A DNA stretch of 64,000 bases from Burkholderiales bacterium (GTDB taxonomy: Bacteria; Pseudomonadota; Gammaproteobacteria; Burkholderiales; Burkholderiaceae_C). A model generated the notes under the pieces. The model searched no databases. It had not been told where the DNA came from and saw only the letters and a list, made by a program, of their open reading frames with translations. The stretch spans positions 1 to 64,000 of the forward strand of contig JACRPO010000007.1 of NCBI GenBank assembly GCA_016223165.1, given 5' to 3'. The number at the start of each line of letters is the position of its first letter. Within the stretch, counting starts at the first letter, position 1. Position numbers and translations under genes: made by a program. Shown here one piece after another: positions 39,765-47,744 of the stretch.

Positions 39765-40361
39765 ATGAAGCTGGAACGACCGCTCCGCGCTCGCCGCACC
39801 GCGCTGTGGCTCGCGGCGGCGGCCCTGGTGACGCCTGCGCTGGCCGAACCGGGGCGGTACACGATCGACCCGACCCACACCTTCGTCAGCCTCGAGGTGA
39901 TGCACTTCAACACCTCGCTGAACCGGGCGCGCTGGGTGCGCAAGGAGGGCCGCATCGAGTTCGACCGTGCCGGACGCAGCGGGCGCGCCGAGATCACGAT
40001 CGACATGGCCTCGGTCAGCAGCGGCGTGCCGAGCTTCGACCGCTGGATGGTGGGCAAGGAGCTCTTCGACGTCGGGCGCTTCCCGACGGCGCGCTTCGTC
40101 GGCGAGCGCTTCGTCTTCGCCGGCGACAAGGTGAGCGAAGTGCGGGGTGCCCTGACGCTGATGGGCCAGACGCACCCACTGACGCTGAAGGCCACCCTCT
40201 TCAACTGCTACACGAGCCCGCTGTTCAGGCGCGAGGTCTGCGGCGGCGACTTCGAGGCGACCTTGCAGCGCAGCCGCTGGGGGCTGACACACGGCCTGCC
40301 GGCCATCGCACCCGACGACGTGCGCGTGCTCGTGCAGGTGGAGGCGATCAGGCAGCCGTGA
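39765..40361 (+). CDS. YceI family periplasmic protein (second of three)
   Basis: A 198-residue paralogue with signal peptide (RRTALWLAAAALVTPALA) and the core YTIDPTHTFVSLEVMHFN, FDRAGRSGRAEITIDMASVS, and LTLMGQTHPLTLKATLFNC. It has two cysteines (ATLFNCYTS and EVCGGDF) that could form a disulfide, a feature shared with the third paralogue but not the first. Its stop codon overlaps the next gene by one base (TGATG). Confidence 0.9.
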   Translation: MKLERPLRARRTALWLAAAALVTPALAEPGRYTIDPTHTFVSLEVMHFNTSLNRARWVRKEGRIEFDRAGRSGRAEITIDMASVSSGVPSFDRWMVGKELFDVGRFPTARFVGERFVFAGDKVSEVRGALTLMGQTHPLTLKATLFNCYTSPLFRREVCGGDFEATLQRSRWGLTHGLPAIAPDDVRVLVQVEAIRQP

Positions 40362-41023
40362 TGCGCCCATCCCTCGCATGCTGCCCGACACGCCGCCTGC
40401 CCCGCCCGGCGCTCCCGGGCCTCGCGGGCTTCGCGGCCCTCGCCGCGTTTGCCACGGGCGCGCTGCTGGCACCCGTGACCGCGGCCTCGGCGCCGGTGGT
40501 GTACGACCTCGACCCGGCGCACAGCTTCGTGCACTTCGAGGTGGAGCACTTCGGCACTTCCACCGTGCGCGGCCGCTTCGGCCCGGTGGCCGGCACGGTC
40601 GAGCTGGACCGCGAAGCGCGCCGCGGCCGCGTCGCGTTGCGCATCGCCACCGCCGGCGTCGACACCGGCTACGCCGTCTTCAATGCCCGGCTGCGCGAGG
40701 ACGACCTGCTGTCCGTGCAGGCCCATCCCGAGGCCTTCTTCGTCGCCGAGGGCTTCCGCTTCGACGCGCAGGGCGCGCCGGCCGAGGTGCGCGGCGAATT
40801 CACGCTGCGCGGCGTGAGCCAGCCGCTGTCGCTGCACGCCCGCTTCTTCGGCTGCCGCAGCGAGACGACGGCGGCATCGGCGCACACCGCGGCCCGGCGC
40901 GAGATCTGCGGCGGGGAATATGAAGCCGAGCTGAACCGTAGCGAATTCGGCGCCACCTTCGGCTTGCCGTTCATCGCCGACCGGGTGCGCGTGCGTGTGC
41001 AGGTCGAAGCGGTGCGGCGCTAG
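40361..41023 (+). CDS. YceI family periplasmic protein (third of three)
   Basis: A 220-residue paralogue whose ATG overlaps the previous stop, so translation is coupled. The signal peptide runs to about residue 42. The core is YDLDPAHSFVHFEVEHFG, GVDTGYAVFNARLRE, and FTLRGVSQPLSLHARFFGC. It shares the two-cysteine pattern (FFGC, EICGGEY) with the second copy, so the second and third are closer to each other than to the first. Confidence 0.9.
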   Translation: MRPSLACCPTRRLPRPALPGLAGFAALAAFATGALLAPVTAASAPVVYDLDPAHSFVHFEVEHFGTSTVRGRFGPVAGTVELDREARRGRVALRIATAGVDTGYAVFNARLREDDLLSVQAHPEAFFVAEGFRFDAQGAPAEVRGEFTLRGVSQPLSLHARFFGCRSETTAASAHTAARREICGGEYEAELNRSEFGATFGLPFIADRVRVRVQVEAVRR

Positions 41024-41181
41024 CTGCAGCGTGGGCACATTCCCAGCCCCGCGCGCGACAAGTTGCGCGTCGCAGGCAAGGGAAATACCTGCTTGCGACC
41101 CCCTGCGGGCACTCCCATAGTTTCCGAGTCAGCGGCCGCCTGCCGGGCGGGCGCAAGTCGCGAGCACCAAGGAGACCCGCC

Positions 41182-42327
41182 ATGTCCCAAGTCACCCCGT
41201 CCTCCGCGGCCGAGCAGGCCAAGCCGGCCCGCCGTCGATTCCTGGGCCGTGCCGCGGCAGGCGCTGCCGCGCTCACTGCGCCGATGGTGTCGGTGGCGCA
41301 ATCGCCGATCGTGTTGAAGATGCAGGGCGCCTGGGGCGCCAAGGACATCTTCAACGAGATGGCCGAGGAGTACGTGAAGCGCGTCAACGAGATGGCCGGC
41401 GGCCGTCTGCGCATCGACTACTTGGTGGCCGGTGCCGTCGTCAAGCCTTTCGAAGTGATGGACGCCACCAGCAAGGGCGTGCTCGACGCCAGCCATGGCG
41501 TGCCCGTGTACTGGTACGGCAAGAGCAAGGTCGCTTCGCTGTTCGGCTCGGGCCCGATCAACGGCTGCGACGCGCCGCAGACGCTGGCCTGGATCTACCG
41601 CGGCGGCGGCCTCGAGCTCTACAACGAGCTGCTCAAGAAGATCAACCTCGACGTCGTCGGCTACTTCGCAATGCCGATGCCGACGCAGCCGCTCGGCTGG
41701 TTCAAGAAGCCCATCAAGGACGCCAAGGAGCTGCAGGGCCTGAAGTACCGCACCGTGGGCCTGGCTGCCGACCTCTTCCAGCAGATGGGCGCCAGGGTCA
41801 CGCAGCTGCCCGGCGGCGAAATCATCCCGGCGCTGGAGAAGGGCGTCATCGACGCCTTCGAGTTCAACAATCCGACCTCCGACATGCGCTTCGGCGCGCA
41901 GGACGTGATCAAGAACTACATGATGGGCAGCTACCACCAGGCGATGGAGTTCTTCGAGATCGCCTTCAATCGGAAGAAGCACGATTCGCTGCCCAAGGAC
42001 CTGCAGGCCATCCTGCGCTACGCGGTCGAGGCGGCATCGTCGTCGAACTGGTGGACGGCGATGGACAACTACTCGCGCGACCTGCAGGTGCTGGTCGACA
42101 AGCACAAGGTGAACGTGATCCGCACGCCCAAGGGCGTGTTCGTCGAGCAGTTGAAGGCCTGGGACGTGCTGACCAAGAAGCTCTCCGACGAGGACCCCTT
42201 CTTCAAGAAGGTGGTCGAGTCGCAGCTCGCCTGGGCCAAGCGCGTGGCCTACTACATGTTCGTCAACGAGGCCGATTACGCGCTCGGCTACGAGCACGTG
42301 CACAAGGTGAAGTTGCCGACGGCCTGA
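41182..42327 (+). CDS. TRAP transporter substrate-binding protein
   Basis: A 381-residue periplasmic protein of the DctP family. A Tat-like signal (ARRRFLGRAAAGAAALTAP) is present. The fold is marked by LKMQGAWGAKDIFNEMAEEY, LQGLKYRTVGLAADLFQQMG (substrate-contact Arg region), and LPGGEIIPALEKGVIDAFEF. The pattern is closer to the TakP/monocarboxylate 2-oxo-acid group than to C4-dicarboxylate DctP, but the ligand cannot be named. A good AAGGAG precedes the start. A terminator follows, which usually keeps binding-protein mRNA above membrane-subunit mRNA. Confidence 0.93.
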   Translation: MSQVTPSSAAEQAKPARRRFLGRAAAGAAALTAPMVSVAQSPIVLKMQGAWGAKDIFNEMAEEYVKRVNEMAGGRLRIDYLVAGAVVKPFEVMDATSKGVLDASHGVPVYWYGKSKVASLFGSGPINGCDAPQTLAWIYRGGGLELYNELLKKINLDVVGYFAMPMPTQPLGWFKKPIKDAKELQGLKYRTVGLAADLFQQMGARVTQLPGGEIIPALEKGVIDAFEFNNPTSDMRFGAQDVIKNYMMGSYHQAMEFFEIAFNRKKHDSLPKDLQAILRYAVEAASSSNWWTAMDNYSRDLQVLVDKHKVNVIRTPKGVFVEQLKAWDVLTKKLSDEDPFFKKVVESQLAWAKRVAYYMFVNEADYALGYEHVHKVKLPTA

Positions 42328-42372
42328 GCCGCGGTCGCGGCGGCGGTCGCGTTCGCGGCCGGATGCGAGCGA

Positions 42373-42399
42373 GGGGCGGCCGGTCCGCCCCTTTCTCTT
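42373..42399 (+). terminator. Intrinsic terminator between TRAP binding protein and DctQ gene
   Basis: GGGGCGG and CCGCCCC form a 7-bp stem with a 5-base loop, followed by the T-rich run TTTCTCTT. It lies between dctP-type and dctQ-type genes that should be co-expressed, so it is probably a partial terminator. Confidence 0.65.
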
Positions 42400-42452
42400 G
42401 ATGCCCAGAGCACACCGACTCACTACAGCGCCGGCCCGCGCCGGCCCATACC

Positions 42453-43082
42453 GTGAACAAGATCATCCTGGCCATCGACCAGCTCAGCAAGACGGTGGGG
42501 CACGCGTTCGCGTGGTGCATCGTCATCCTGACGCTGGGCACCTGCTACGAGGTCTTCATGCGCTACGCGCTCAACGACCCCACGAGCTGGGCCTTCGACC
42601 TCAGCTACCTGATGTACGGGGCCGTGTTCTACATGGCCGGCGCCTACACGCTCTCGCGCGGTGGCCACGTGCGCGCCGACATGTTCTATCGCAAGTGGTC
42701 GGTGCGCACGCAGGCGGTGGTCGAGCTGGTGCTGTACGTGCTGTTCTTCTTCCCGGGCATCCTCGCGCTCGTCATCGCCGGCGGTGAATACGGCTTCGAG
42801 TCGATGCGCATCCGCGAATCGAGCGTCAACAGCCCGGCCGGCGTGCCGATCTGGCCGCTGAAGATGATGATCCAGTTCGGCGCCGGCCTGATCGCGTTGC
42901 AAGGCCTGGCCGAAGTGTTGCGCTGCATCGTCTGCCTGCGCGAGGGCCGCTGGCCAGCGCGCCTGCACGACGTCGAGGAGCTCGAACAGCAGATCCTCCA
43001 GGAGCATGCCCGCAAGGCGGCGGCCGGCCTCGAGGGCCAGGCCGCGGCGCAAGAGGCCCCGGCACAAGGAGCCGCGCGATGA
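42453..43082 (+). CDS. TRAP transporter small permease (DctQ type)
   Basis: A 209-residue membrane protein with four helices (starting MNKIILAIDQLSKTVGHAFAW, and including GTCYEVFMRYALNDPTSWAF, the signature of DctQ). It starts with GTG. A charged Glu/Gln/Ala-rich tail follows the last helix (from about residue 167). It overlaps the large permease gene by four bases (ATGA). Confidence 0.93.
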   Translation: MNKIILAIDQLSKTVGHAFAWCIVILTLGTCYEVFMRYALNDPTSWAFDLSYLMYGAVFYMAGAYTLSRGGHVRADMFYRKWSVRTQAVVELVLYVLFFFPGILALVIAGGEYGFESMRIRESSVNSPAGVPIWPLKMMIQFGAGLIALQGLAEVLRCIVCLREGRWPARLHDVEELEQQILQEHARKAAAGLEGQAAAQEAPAQGAAR

Positions 43083-44425
43083 GCGATCCCGCCGTCGCCC
43101 TGGTGATGCTGGCGATCCTCGTCTTCGTCATCTGCATCGGCTTCCCGGTCGCCTTCACGCTGATGGCGCTGGGCGTCGCCTTCGGCTACTACGCCTACTT
43201 CCAGGACGGCCAGTCGTTCTTCGACAACCGCGTCTTCTACCTGCTCACGCAGAACACCTTCACGGTGCTGAACAACGACGCGCTCGTCTCGATCCCGCTC
43301 TTCCTGCTGATGGGCTACCTCGTCGAGCGCGCCAACATCCTCGACAACCTCTTCAAGAGCCTGCAGATCGCGCTCAAGCACATCCCCGGCTCGCTGGCCG
43401 TCGCGACGCTCGCCACCTGCGCGCTCTTCGCCACGGCCACCGGCATCGTCGGCGCGGTGGTGACGCTGATGGGCCTGCTGGCGATGCCGCAGATGATGAA
43501 GGCGGGCTACGACTCGCGCCTGGCCGCGGGCGTCATCTGTGCCGGCGGCTGCCTGGGCATCCTGATCCCGCCGTCCATCATGCTCATCGTCTACGGCGCG
43601 ATGGCCGGCCTGTCGGTGGTGAAGTTGTATGCCGCCGCCTTCGTGCCCGGATTCTTCCTGGCCGGCATGTACATCGTCTACGTCGTCGTGCTGGCGATCG
43701 TCAAGCCCGAGCGCGCCCCGCCGCTGCCGAAGGAAGAGGGCAACGTGCCCTTCGCCGAAGTGGTCGTGATGCTGTTCAAGTCGTTCGTGCCGCTGGCGCT
43801 GCTCATCCTCTCCGTGCTCGGCGCCATCATGTTCGGCATCGCCACACCCACCGAGGCGGCAGCGGTCGGCGCGCTAGGCGCCGCCGTCCTGGCCGCCGCC
43901 TACCGCGCGCTCACCTGGCAGGCGCTGCGCGAGTCGGTCTTCCTCACCGCGCGCACTTCGGCGATGGTGTGCTGGCTCTTCGTTGGTTCGGCGACTTTCG
44001 CGTCGATCTTCGCGTATCTCGGCGGCAATCAGATCATCAAGGAGTTCGTGCTCGGCATGAACCTGAACGCGGTCACCTTCATGCTGCTGGCCCAGGTCAT
44101 CATCTTCCTGCTCGGCTGGCCGCTGGAGTGGACCGAGATCATCATCATCTTCGTGCCGATCTTCCTGCCCATGCTCCAGCACTTCGGCATCGACCCGATC
44201 CTGTTCGGCGTGCTGATCGCGCTCAACCTGCAGACCGCCTTCCTCTCGCCACCGATGGCGATGAGCGCGTACTACCTGAAAGGGGTCAGTCCGCCCTCGG
44301 TGCTGCTGACGCAGATCTTCAGCGGCTGCATGCCCTTCGTCTACGTCGTGCTGGTGACGATGGTCATCGTGTACATCTTCCCGGGCATCGCCATGTGGCT
44401 GCCGGACGCCCTGTACGGGCGCTGA
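43079..44425 (+). CDS. TRAP transporter large permease (DctM type)
   Basis: A 448-residue membrane protein with about 12 helices. It has SIPLFLLMGYLVERANILDN and LGILIPPSIMLIVYGAMAGL, typical for DctM, and LNLQTAFLSPPMAMSAYYLKG near the C-terminus. With DctQ and the binding protein it forms a sodium-driven uptake system. It is followed within 38 bases by an amidase, which could act on the imported compound. Confidence 0.95.
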   Translation: MSDPAVALVMLAILVFVICIGFPVAFTLMALGVAFGYYAYFQDGQSFFDNRVFYLLTQNTFTVLNNDALVSIPLFLLMGYLVERANILDNLFKSLQIALKHIPGSLAVATLATCALFATATGIVGAVVTLMGLLAMPQMMKAGYDSRLAAGVICAGGCLGILIPPSIMLIVYGAMAGLSVVKLYAAAFVPGFFLAGMYIVYVVVLAIVKPERAPPLPKEEGNVPFAEVVVMLFKSFVPLALLILSVLGAIMFGIATPTEAAAVGALGAAVLAAAYRALTWQALRESVFLTARTSAMVCWLFVGSATFASIFAYLGGNQIIKEFVLGMNLNAVTFMLLAQVIIFLLGWPLEWTEIIIIFVPIFLPMLQHFGIDPILFGVLIALNLQTAFLSPPMAMSAYYLKGVSPPSVLLTQIFSGCMPFVYVVLVTMVIVYIFPGIAMWLPDALYGR

Positions 44426-44462
44426 GATCGCCGCCTGCGCCACCCGCGCCGACCGCGCCGCC

Positions 44463-45806
44463 ATGGACCCTTCGCAGCTGCACTGCCTGAGCGCCGGCGA
44501 GGCCGCCCGCGCCATCGCCGCTGGCCAGATCAGCGCCGAGCAGCTGGTGCAGGCCTGCCTGGCTCGCATCCGCGAGGTGGAGCCGGCCGTGCAGGCCTGG
44601 CAGTTCCTCGACGAGGCACATGCGCTGGCGCAGGCGCGCGCGCGCGACGCCGACCGTGCCGAGGGCCGCCCATGCGGGCCGCTGCACGGCGTGCCGGTGG
44701 GGGTGAAGGACATCATCGACACGGCGGACATGCCCACCGAAGACGGCACGCCGCTGCACGCCGGCCGCACGCCCGATCGCGACGCCACGGTGGTGGCGGC
44801 GTTGCGCGCCGCCGGTGCCGTGATCATGGGCAAGACCGTGACCACCGAGTGCGCCGCCTACACCCCGGGCAAGACGCGCAACCCGCACGACGCCAGCCGC
44901 ACGCCGGGCGGCTCGTCCTCAGGCTCGGCGGCGGCGGTGGCGGCGGGCATGGTGCCGCTGGCCATCGGCACGCAGACCAACGGCTCGGTCATCCGGCCGG
45001 CGTCGTTCTGCGGCGTCTACGGCTTCAAGCCGACGTTCGGGCTCATCCCGCGCCACGGCATCCTGAAGCTCTCGCGCACGCTCGATACCGTCGGCCTCTT
45101 CGCGCGCTCGCTCGACGACCTCGCGCTGCTCGCCGCCCCGCTCGTCGGGCACGACGAGCGCGACCCCGACACGCGCCCGCGCGCACGCATCCCGTTCACC
45201 GAAACACTCGCCTCGCCGCCGCCGCTGCCGCCGCGCTTCGGCTTCGTGAAGACGCCGATCTGGGAGCGCAGCGACGAGAGCACGCGCGAGGCCTTCGCCG
45301 AGCTCGTGCAGGCGCTCGGGGGCACGGCCGGCGGCGTCGTCGAAGAGGTCGAGATGCCACCCGCCTGGGCCGAGGCGTGGGGATGGCAACGCTGCATCAT
45401 GGAAGCCGAGATGGCGTTCAACCTCGACGCCGAGTGGCAGCGCGGGCGCGAGCAGTTGTCGCCGGCGCTGCGCCAGCAGCTCGAGCGCGGCCGCGCCATC
45501 GCGGCGCTGCACTACCAGCTCGCGCAGGCCCGCATCCCGCAGCTGCTGGGTGCGCTCGAAGAGTGGTTCGCCCGTTTCGACGCGCTCATCACGCCGGCCA
45601 CGCCGGGCGTCGCGCCGCCGGCCGAGACCACCGGCGACCCCGCCTTCTGCACCTTGTGGAGCCTGGCCGGCGTGCCCGCGCTCAACCTGCCTTTGCTGAG
45701 CGGCCCCGGCGGCCTGCCCCTGGGCGTGCAGCTGGTCGGCGAGCGAGCCCGCGACGCGCGCCTGCTGCGCAGCGCGCGCTGGCTGCAGGAACGGGTCCTG
45801 AGCTGA
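44463..45806 (+). CDS. Amidase signature family hydrolase
   Basis: A 447-residue enzyme of the amidase signature family. The catalytic Lys is in GVPVGVKDIIDTADMPTEDG, the cis-Ser in TPGGSSSGSAAAVAAGMVPL, and the nucleophile Ser in TNGSVIRPASFCGVYGFKPT. Family members hydrolyse many amides and related bonds. The enzyme is very likely in the TRAP transporter operon and may process the transported substrate; the substrate is not known. GatA is unlikely because the partner Gat genes are absent. Confidence 0.92.
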   Translation: MDPSQLHCLSAGEAARAIAAGQISAEQLVQACLARIREVEPAVQAWQFLDEAHALAQARARDADRAEGRPCGPLHGVPVGVKDIIDTADMPTEDGTPLHAGRTPDRDATVVAALRAAGAVIMGKTVTTECAAYTPGKTRNPHDASRTPGGSSSGSAAAVAAGMVPLAIGTQTNGSVIRPASFCGVYGFKPTFGLIPRHGILKLSRTLDTVGLFARSLDDLALLAAPLVGHDERDPDTRPRARIPFTETLASPPPLPPRFGFVKTPIWERSDESTREAFAELVQALGGTAGGVVEEVEMPPAWAEAWGWQRCIMEAEMAFNLDAEWQRGREQLSPALRQQLERGRAIAALHYQLAQARIPQLLGALEEWFARFDALITPATPGVAPPAETTGDPAFCTLWSLAGVPALNLPLLSGPGGLPLGVQLVGERARDARLLRSARWLQERVLS

Positions 45807-45844
45807 GCGGCCCGGGCGATTCGAAGCAACGGCGGAGCCAACCC

Positions 45845-46012
45845 ATGCCCCTCAAGATCTTCGCCGGCCTCGTTGCCGTGGCCCTCATGCTGGCCTACCT
45901 GCTGCCGCTCATCCTCAAGCTCAAGGAAGCGTCGCTGGCCGTCGTCGTCGCGCTCGGCATCGTGATGATGCTGCGCGACCTGTGGCAGTCACTGCGCACG
46001 GGCGACAGCTGA
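45845..46012 (+). CDS. Small two-helix membrane protein
   Basis: A 55-residue frame (MPLKIFAGLVAVALMLAYLL then a hydrophilic turn LKLKEAS then a second helix VVVALGIVMMLRD) ending in a polar tail. It has a GGAG about 7 bases upstream and sits at the end of the amidase operon. Short proteins of this type are conserved in Burkholderiales without known function. Confidence 0.65.
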   Translation: MPLKIFAGLVAVALMLAYLLPLILKLKEASLAVVVALGIVMMLRDLWQSLRTGDS

Positions 46013-46066
46013 AGAAGCAGCCGGCGGCACCGGGCCGCCGCTGCGGCAGCGACGACCCGGCGCCCG

Positions 46067-46573
46067 TCAGCAGCCCATCGAGCTCGCGAGTGCGAACACC
46101 GAATTGGGCGCCGTGGTGTGCGGCCTGCGGGCGGTCGGCAGCGGCGCGATCGCGCGGCGGGGCGGCGGCGCCGCCACCGGCTCGCCACGCTCGGACTGCG
46201 CCTCGACGAGGCTGTGCAGCGAGATGGCCGCCATCTCCTGCCGCATCGCCTCGGCCAGCCTGAGCCAGAGCGCGGCCGTCGCCGGCGCGCCCGGGCGGTG
46301 GTCGACCGGCAGATCGCCGTCGTCGACGGCGAGCACGATGTCGGCCACGCTGATGTCCACGGGCGCGCGCCCGAGGCGGTAGCCGCCGCCGGGCCCGCGG
46401 CTGCTCTGCACGAGGCCGGCGGTGCGCAATCCGCCGAACAGCTGCTCGAGATAGGACAACGAGATGCCCTGCCGCCGGCCGATGGTGGCCAGTGCCACCG
46501 GCCCGGCCGACTCGCGCAAGGCGAGGTCGACCATCGCGTTGACGGCAAAGCGGCCCTTGGTGCTGATGCGCAT
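46067..46573 (-). CDS. Rrf2 family transcriptional regulator lacking iron-sulfur cysteines
   Basis: A 168-residue protein with a winged-helix domain of the IscR type ([53 protein letters not shown]). The three cluster-ligand cysteines of IscR are missing; the only cysteine is the last residue. It may sense something else. The start [10 protein letters not shown] matches the family, and GGAGTC-type sequence lies upstream. It is divergent from the NhaR-like gene. Confidence 0.9.
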   Translation of the reverse strand: MRISTKGRFAVNAMVDLALRESAGPVALATIGRRQGISLSYLEQLFGGLRTAGLVQSSRGPGGGYRLGRAPVDISVADIVLAVDDGDLPVDHRPGAPATAALWLRLAEAMRQEMAAISLHSLVEAQSERGEPVAAPPPRRAIAPLPTARRPHTTAPNSVFALASSMGC

Positions 46574-46690
46574 GGTGGACTCCTTTGGAACATGCGAAGC
46601 GCGAAGCCAGCGCTGTTGGATGGGGAGCGTTCCCCACCCCGCCAATCTAGGGACGACGAGTGATCACGTAAATTCGAACTTTGAACAAGA

Positions 46691-46708
46691 TCGCTTCGTA
46701 TAAAGCGA
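46691..46708. promoter_or_regulatory. Palindromic operator candidate upstream of nhaR
   Basis: TCGCTT and AAGCGA are perfect arms with a 6-base AT-containing centre (CGTATA). The site lies 14 bases before the NhaR-like start codon, in the divergent gap with the Rrf2 gene. Either regulator could bind it. A TATAAA inside the centre may be the -10 of the NhaR-like gene, in which case binding would block transcription. Confidence 0.5.
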
Positions 46709-46722
46709 ACGATGAACCCATC

Positions 46723-47622
46723 ATGAACCTGAAGCACCTGCACTACTTCTGGGCCACGGCGCGCGCCGGCGGCGTAGTTCGCGCCGGCCAGCAGTTGCAC
46801 ACGACGCCGCAGACGCTGTCTGCGCAGATCAAGCTGCTGCAGGACCGGCTGGGCCGCCAGCTTTTCCGCAAGCGCGGCCGCCAGCTCGAACTTACCGACG
46901 ACGGCCGCGTCGCGCTGCGCTATGCCGACGAGATCTTCGCCCTCGCCGGCGAACTCGAGGCGACGCTGCGCGAGCGCCGCACCGAAGGACCGCGCACCCT
47001 CGAGCTGCGCGTCGGCGTTGCCGACGCGGTGGCCAAGTCCGTGGCCTACCGGCTGCTCGAGCCGGCCCTCAACCTCGGCGAGCCCGTGCACCTCGTGTGC
47101 GACGAATCGAAGTTCGCCGACCTCCTGGCCGACCTCGCGCTGCACCGGCTCGACCTCGTCATCGCCAACGAGCCGATCTCGCGGCGCGTCAGCGTGAAGG
47201 CCTTCAACCACGAACTCGGGCGCTCGCCGATGAGCTTCTTCTGCGCACCCGGCCTGCGGCGCAGCCTGCGCGGCGAGTTCCCTGCCTGCCTCAACGATGC
47301 GCCGATGCTCGTGCAGAGCGCCGCCACTCCCGTGCGCCAGCAGTTCGACGCCTGGCTGGCGCGCCAGGGCCTGGCACCACGCCTCGTCGGCGAGTTCGAC
47401 GACAGCGCGCTGATGAACGCCTTCGGCCGCGAGGGCCGCGGCGTCTTCATGGCCGCCACGGTGCTCGAGGCCGAGATCGAGGCCGGCTTCGGCGTGCAGG
47501 TCATCGGCCGCAGCACCGAGCTGGTGGAGGAGTTCTTCGCCATCACCGTGGAACGGCGCATCCGCCATCCGGCGGTGGTGGCGATCACCGAATCGGCACG
47601 CGGCGAGTTGTTCGCGCGATGA
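46723..47622 (+). CDS. nhaR: LysR-type regulator, NhaR-like
   Basis: A 299-residue LysR regulator. The N-terminal helix-turn-helix MNLKHLHYFWATARAGGVVR and TTPQTLSAQIKLLQDRLGRQ, then LFRKRGRQLELTDDGRVAL, are typical of NhaR, the sodium-responsive activator of NhaA. No antiporter gene is in the window, so the target is not evident. The start MNLKHL is the family start; a Met 14 codons upstream is less likely. Confidence 0.85.
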   Translation: MNLKHLHYFWATARAGGVVRAGQQLHTTPQTLSAQIKLLQDRLGRQLFRKRGRQLELTDDGRVALRYADEIFALAGELEATLRERRTEGPRTLELRVGVADAVAKSVAYRLLEPALNLGEPVHLVCDESKFADLLADLALHRLDLVIANEPISRRVSVKAFNHELGRSPMSFFCAPGLRRSLRGEFPACLNDAPMLVQSAATPVRQQFDAWLARQGLAPRLVGEFDDSALMNAFGREGRGVFMAATVLEAEIEAGFGVQVIGRSTELVEEFFAITVERRIRHPAVVAITESARGELFAR

Positions 47623-47744
47623 CGAACGTGCCCGTGATGCAGGTCACGCCATCGGGGGCATGCGGCCGCGCGGCGTCGCCCCACGGATGGATCGCAGGCC
47701 CGCGCGGTCACCTCGCCTGCCCGGCCTGCGCTTAAGCTGCCCGC

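Noticed and set aside
41060..41105. Imperfect inverted repeat before the TRAP binding-protein gene
   Set aside because: The arms (TCGCAGGCAAGG versus CCTGCTTGCGA) need several mismatches and gaps, too weak to call an operator.
44463..45806. Glutamyl-tRNA amidotransferase subunit A
   Set aside because: GatB and GatC are absent and the gene belongs to a TRAP transporter operon.
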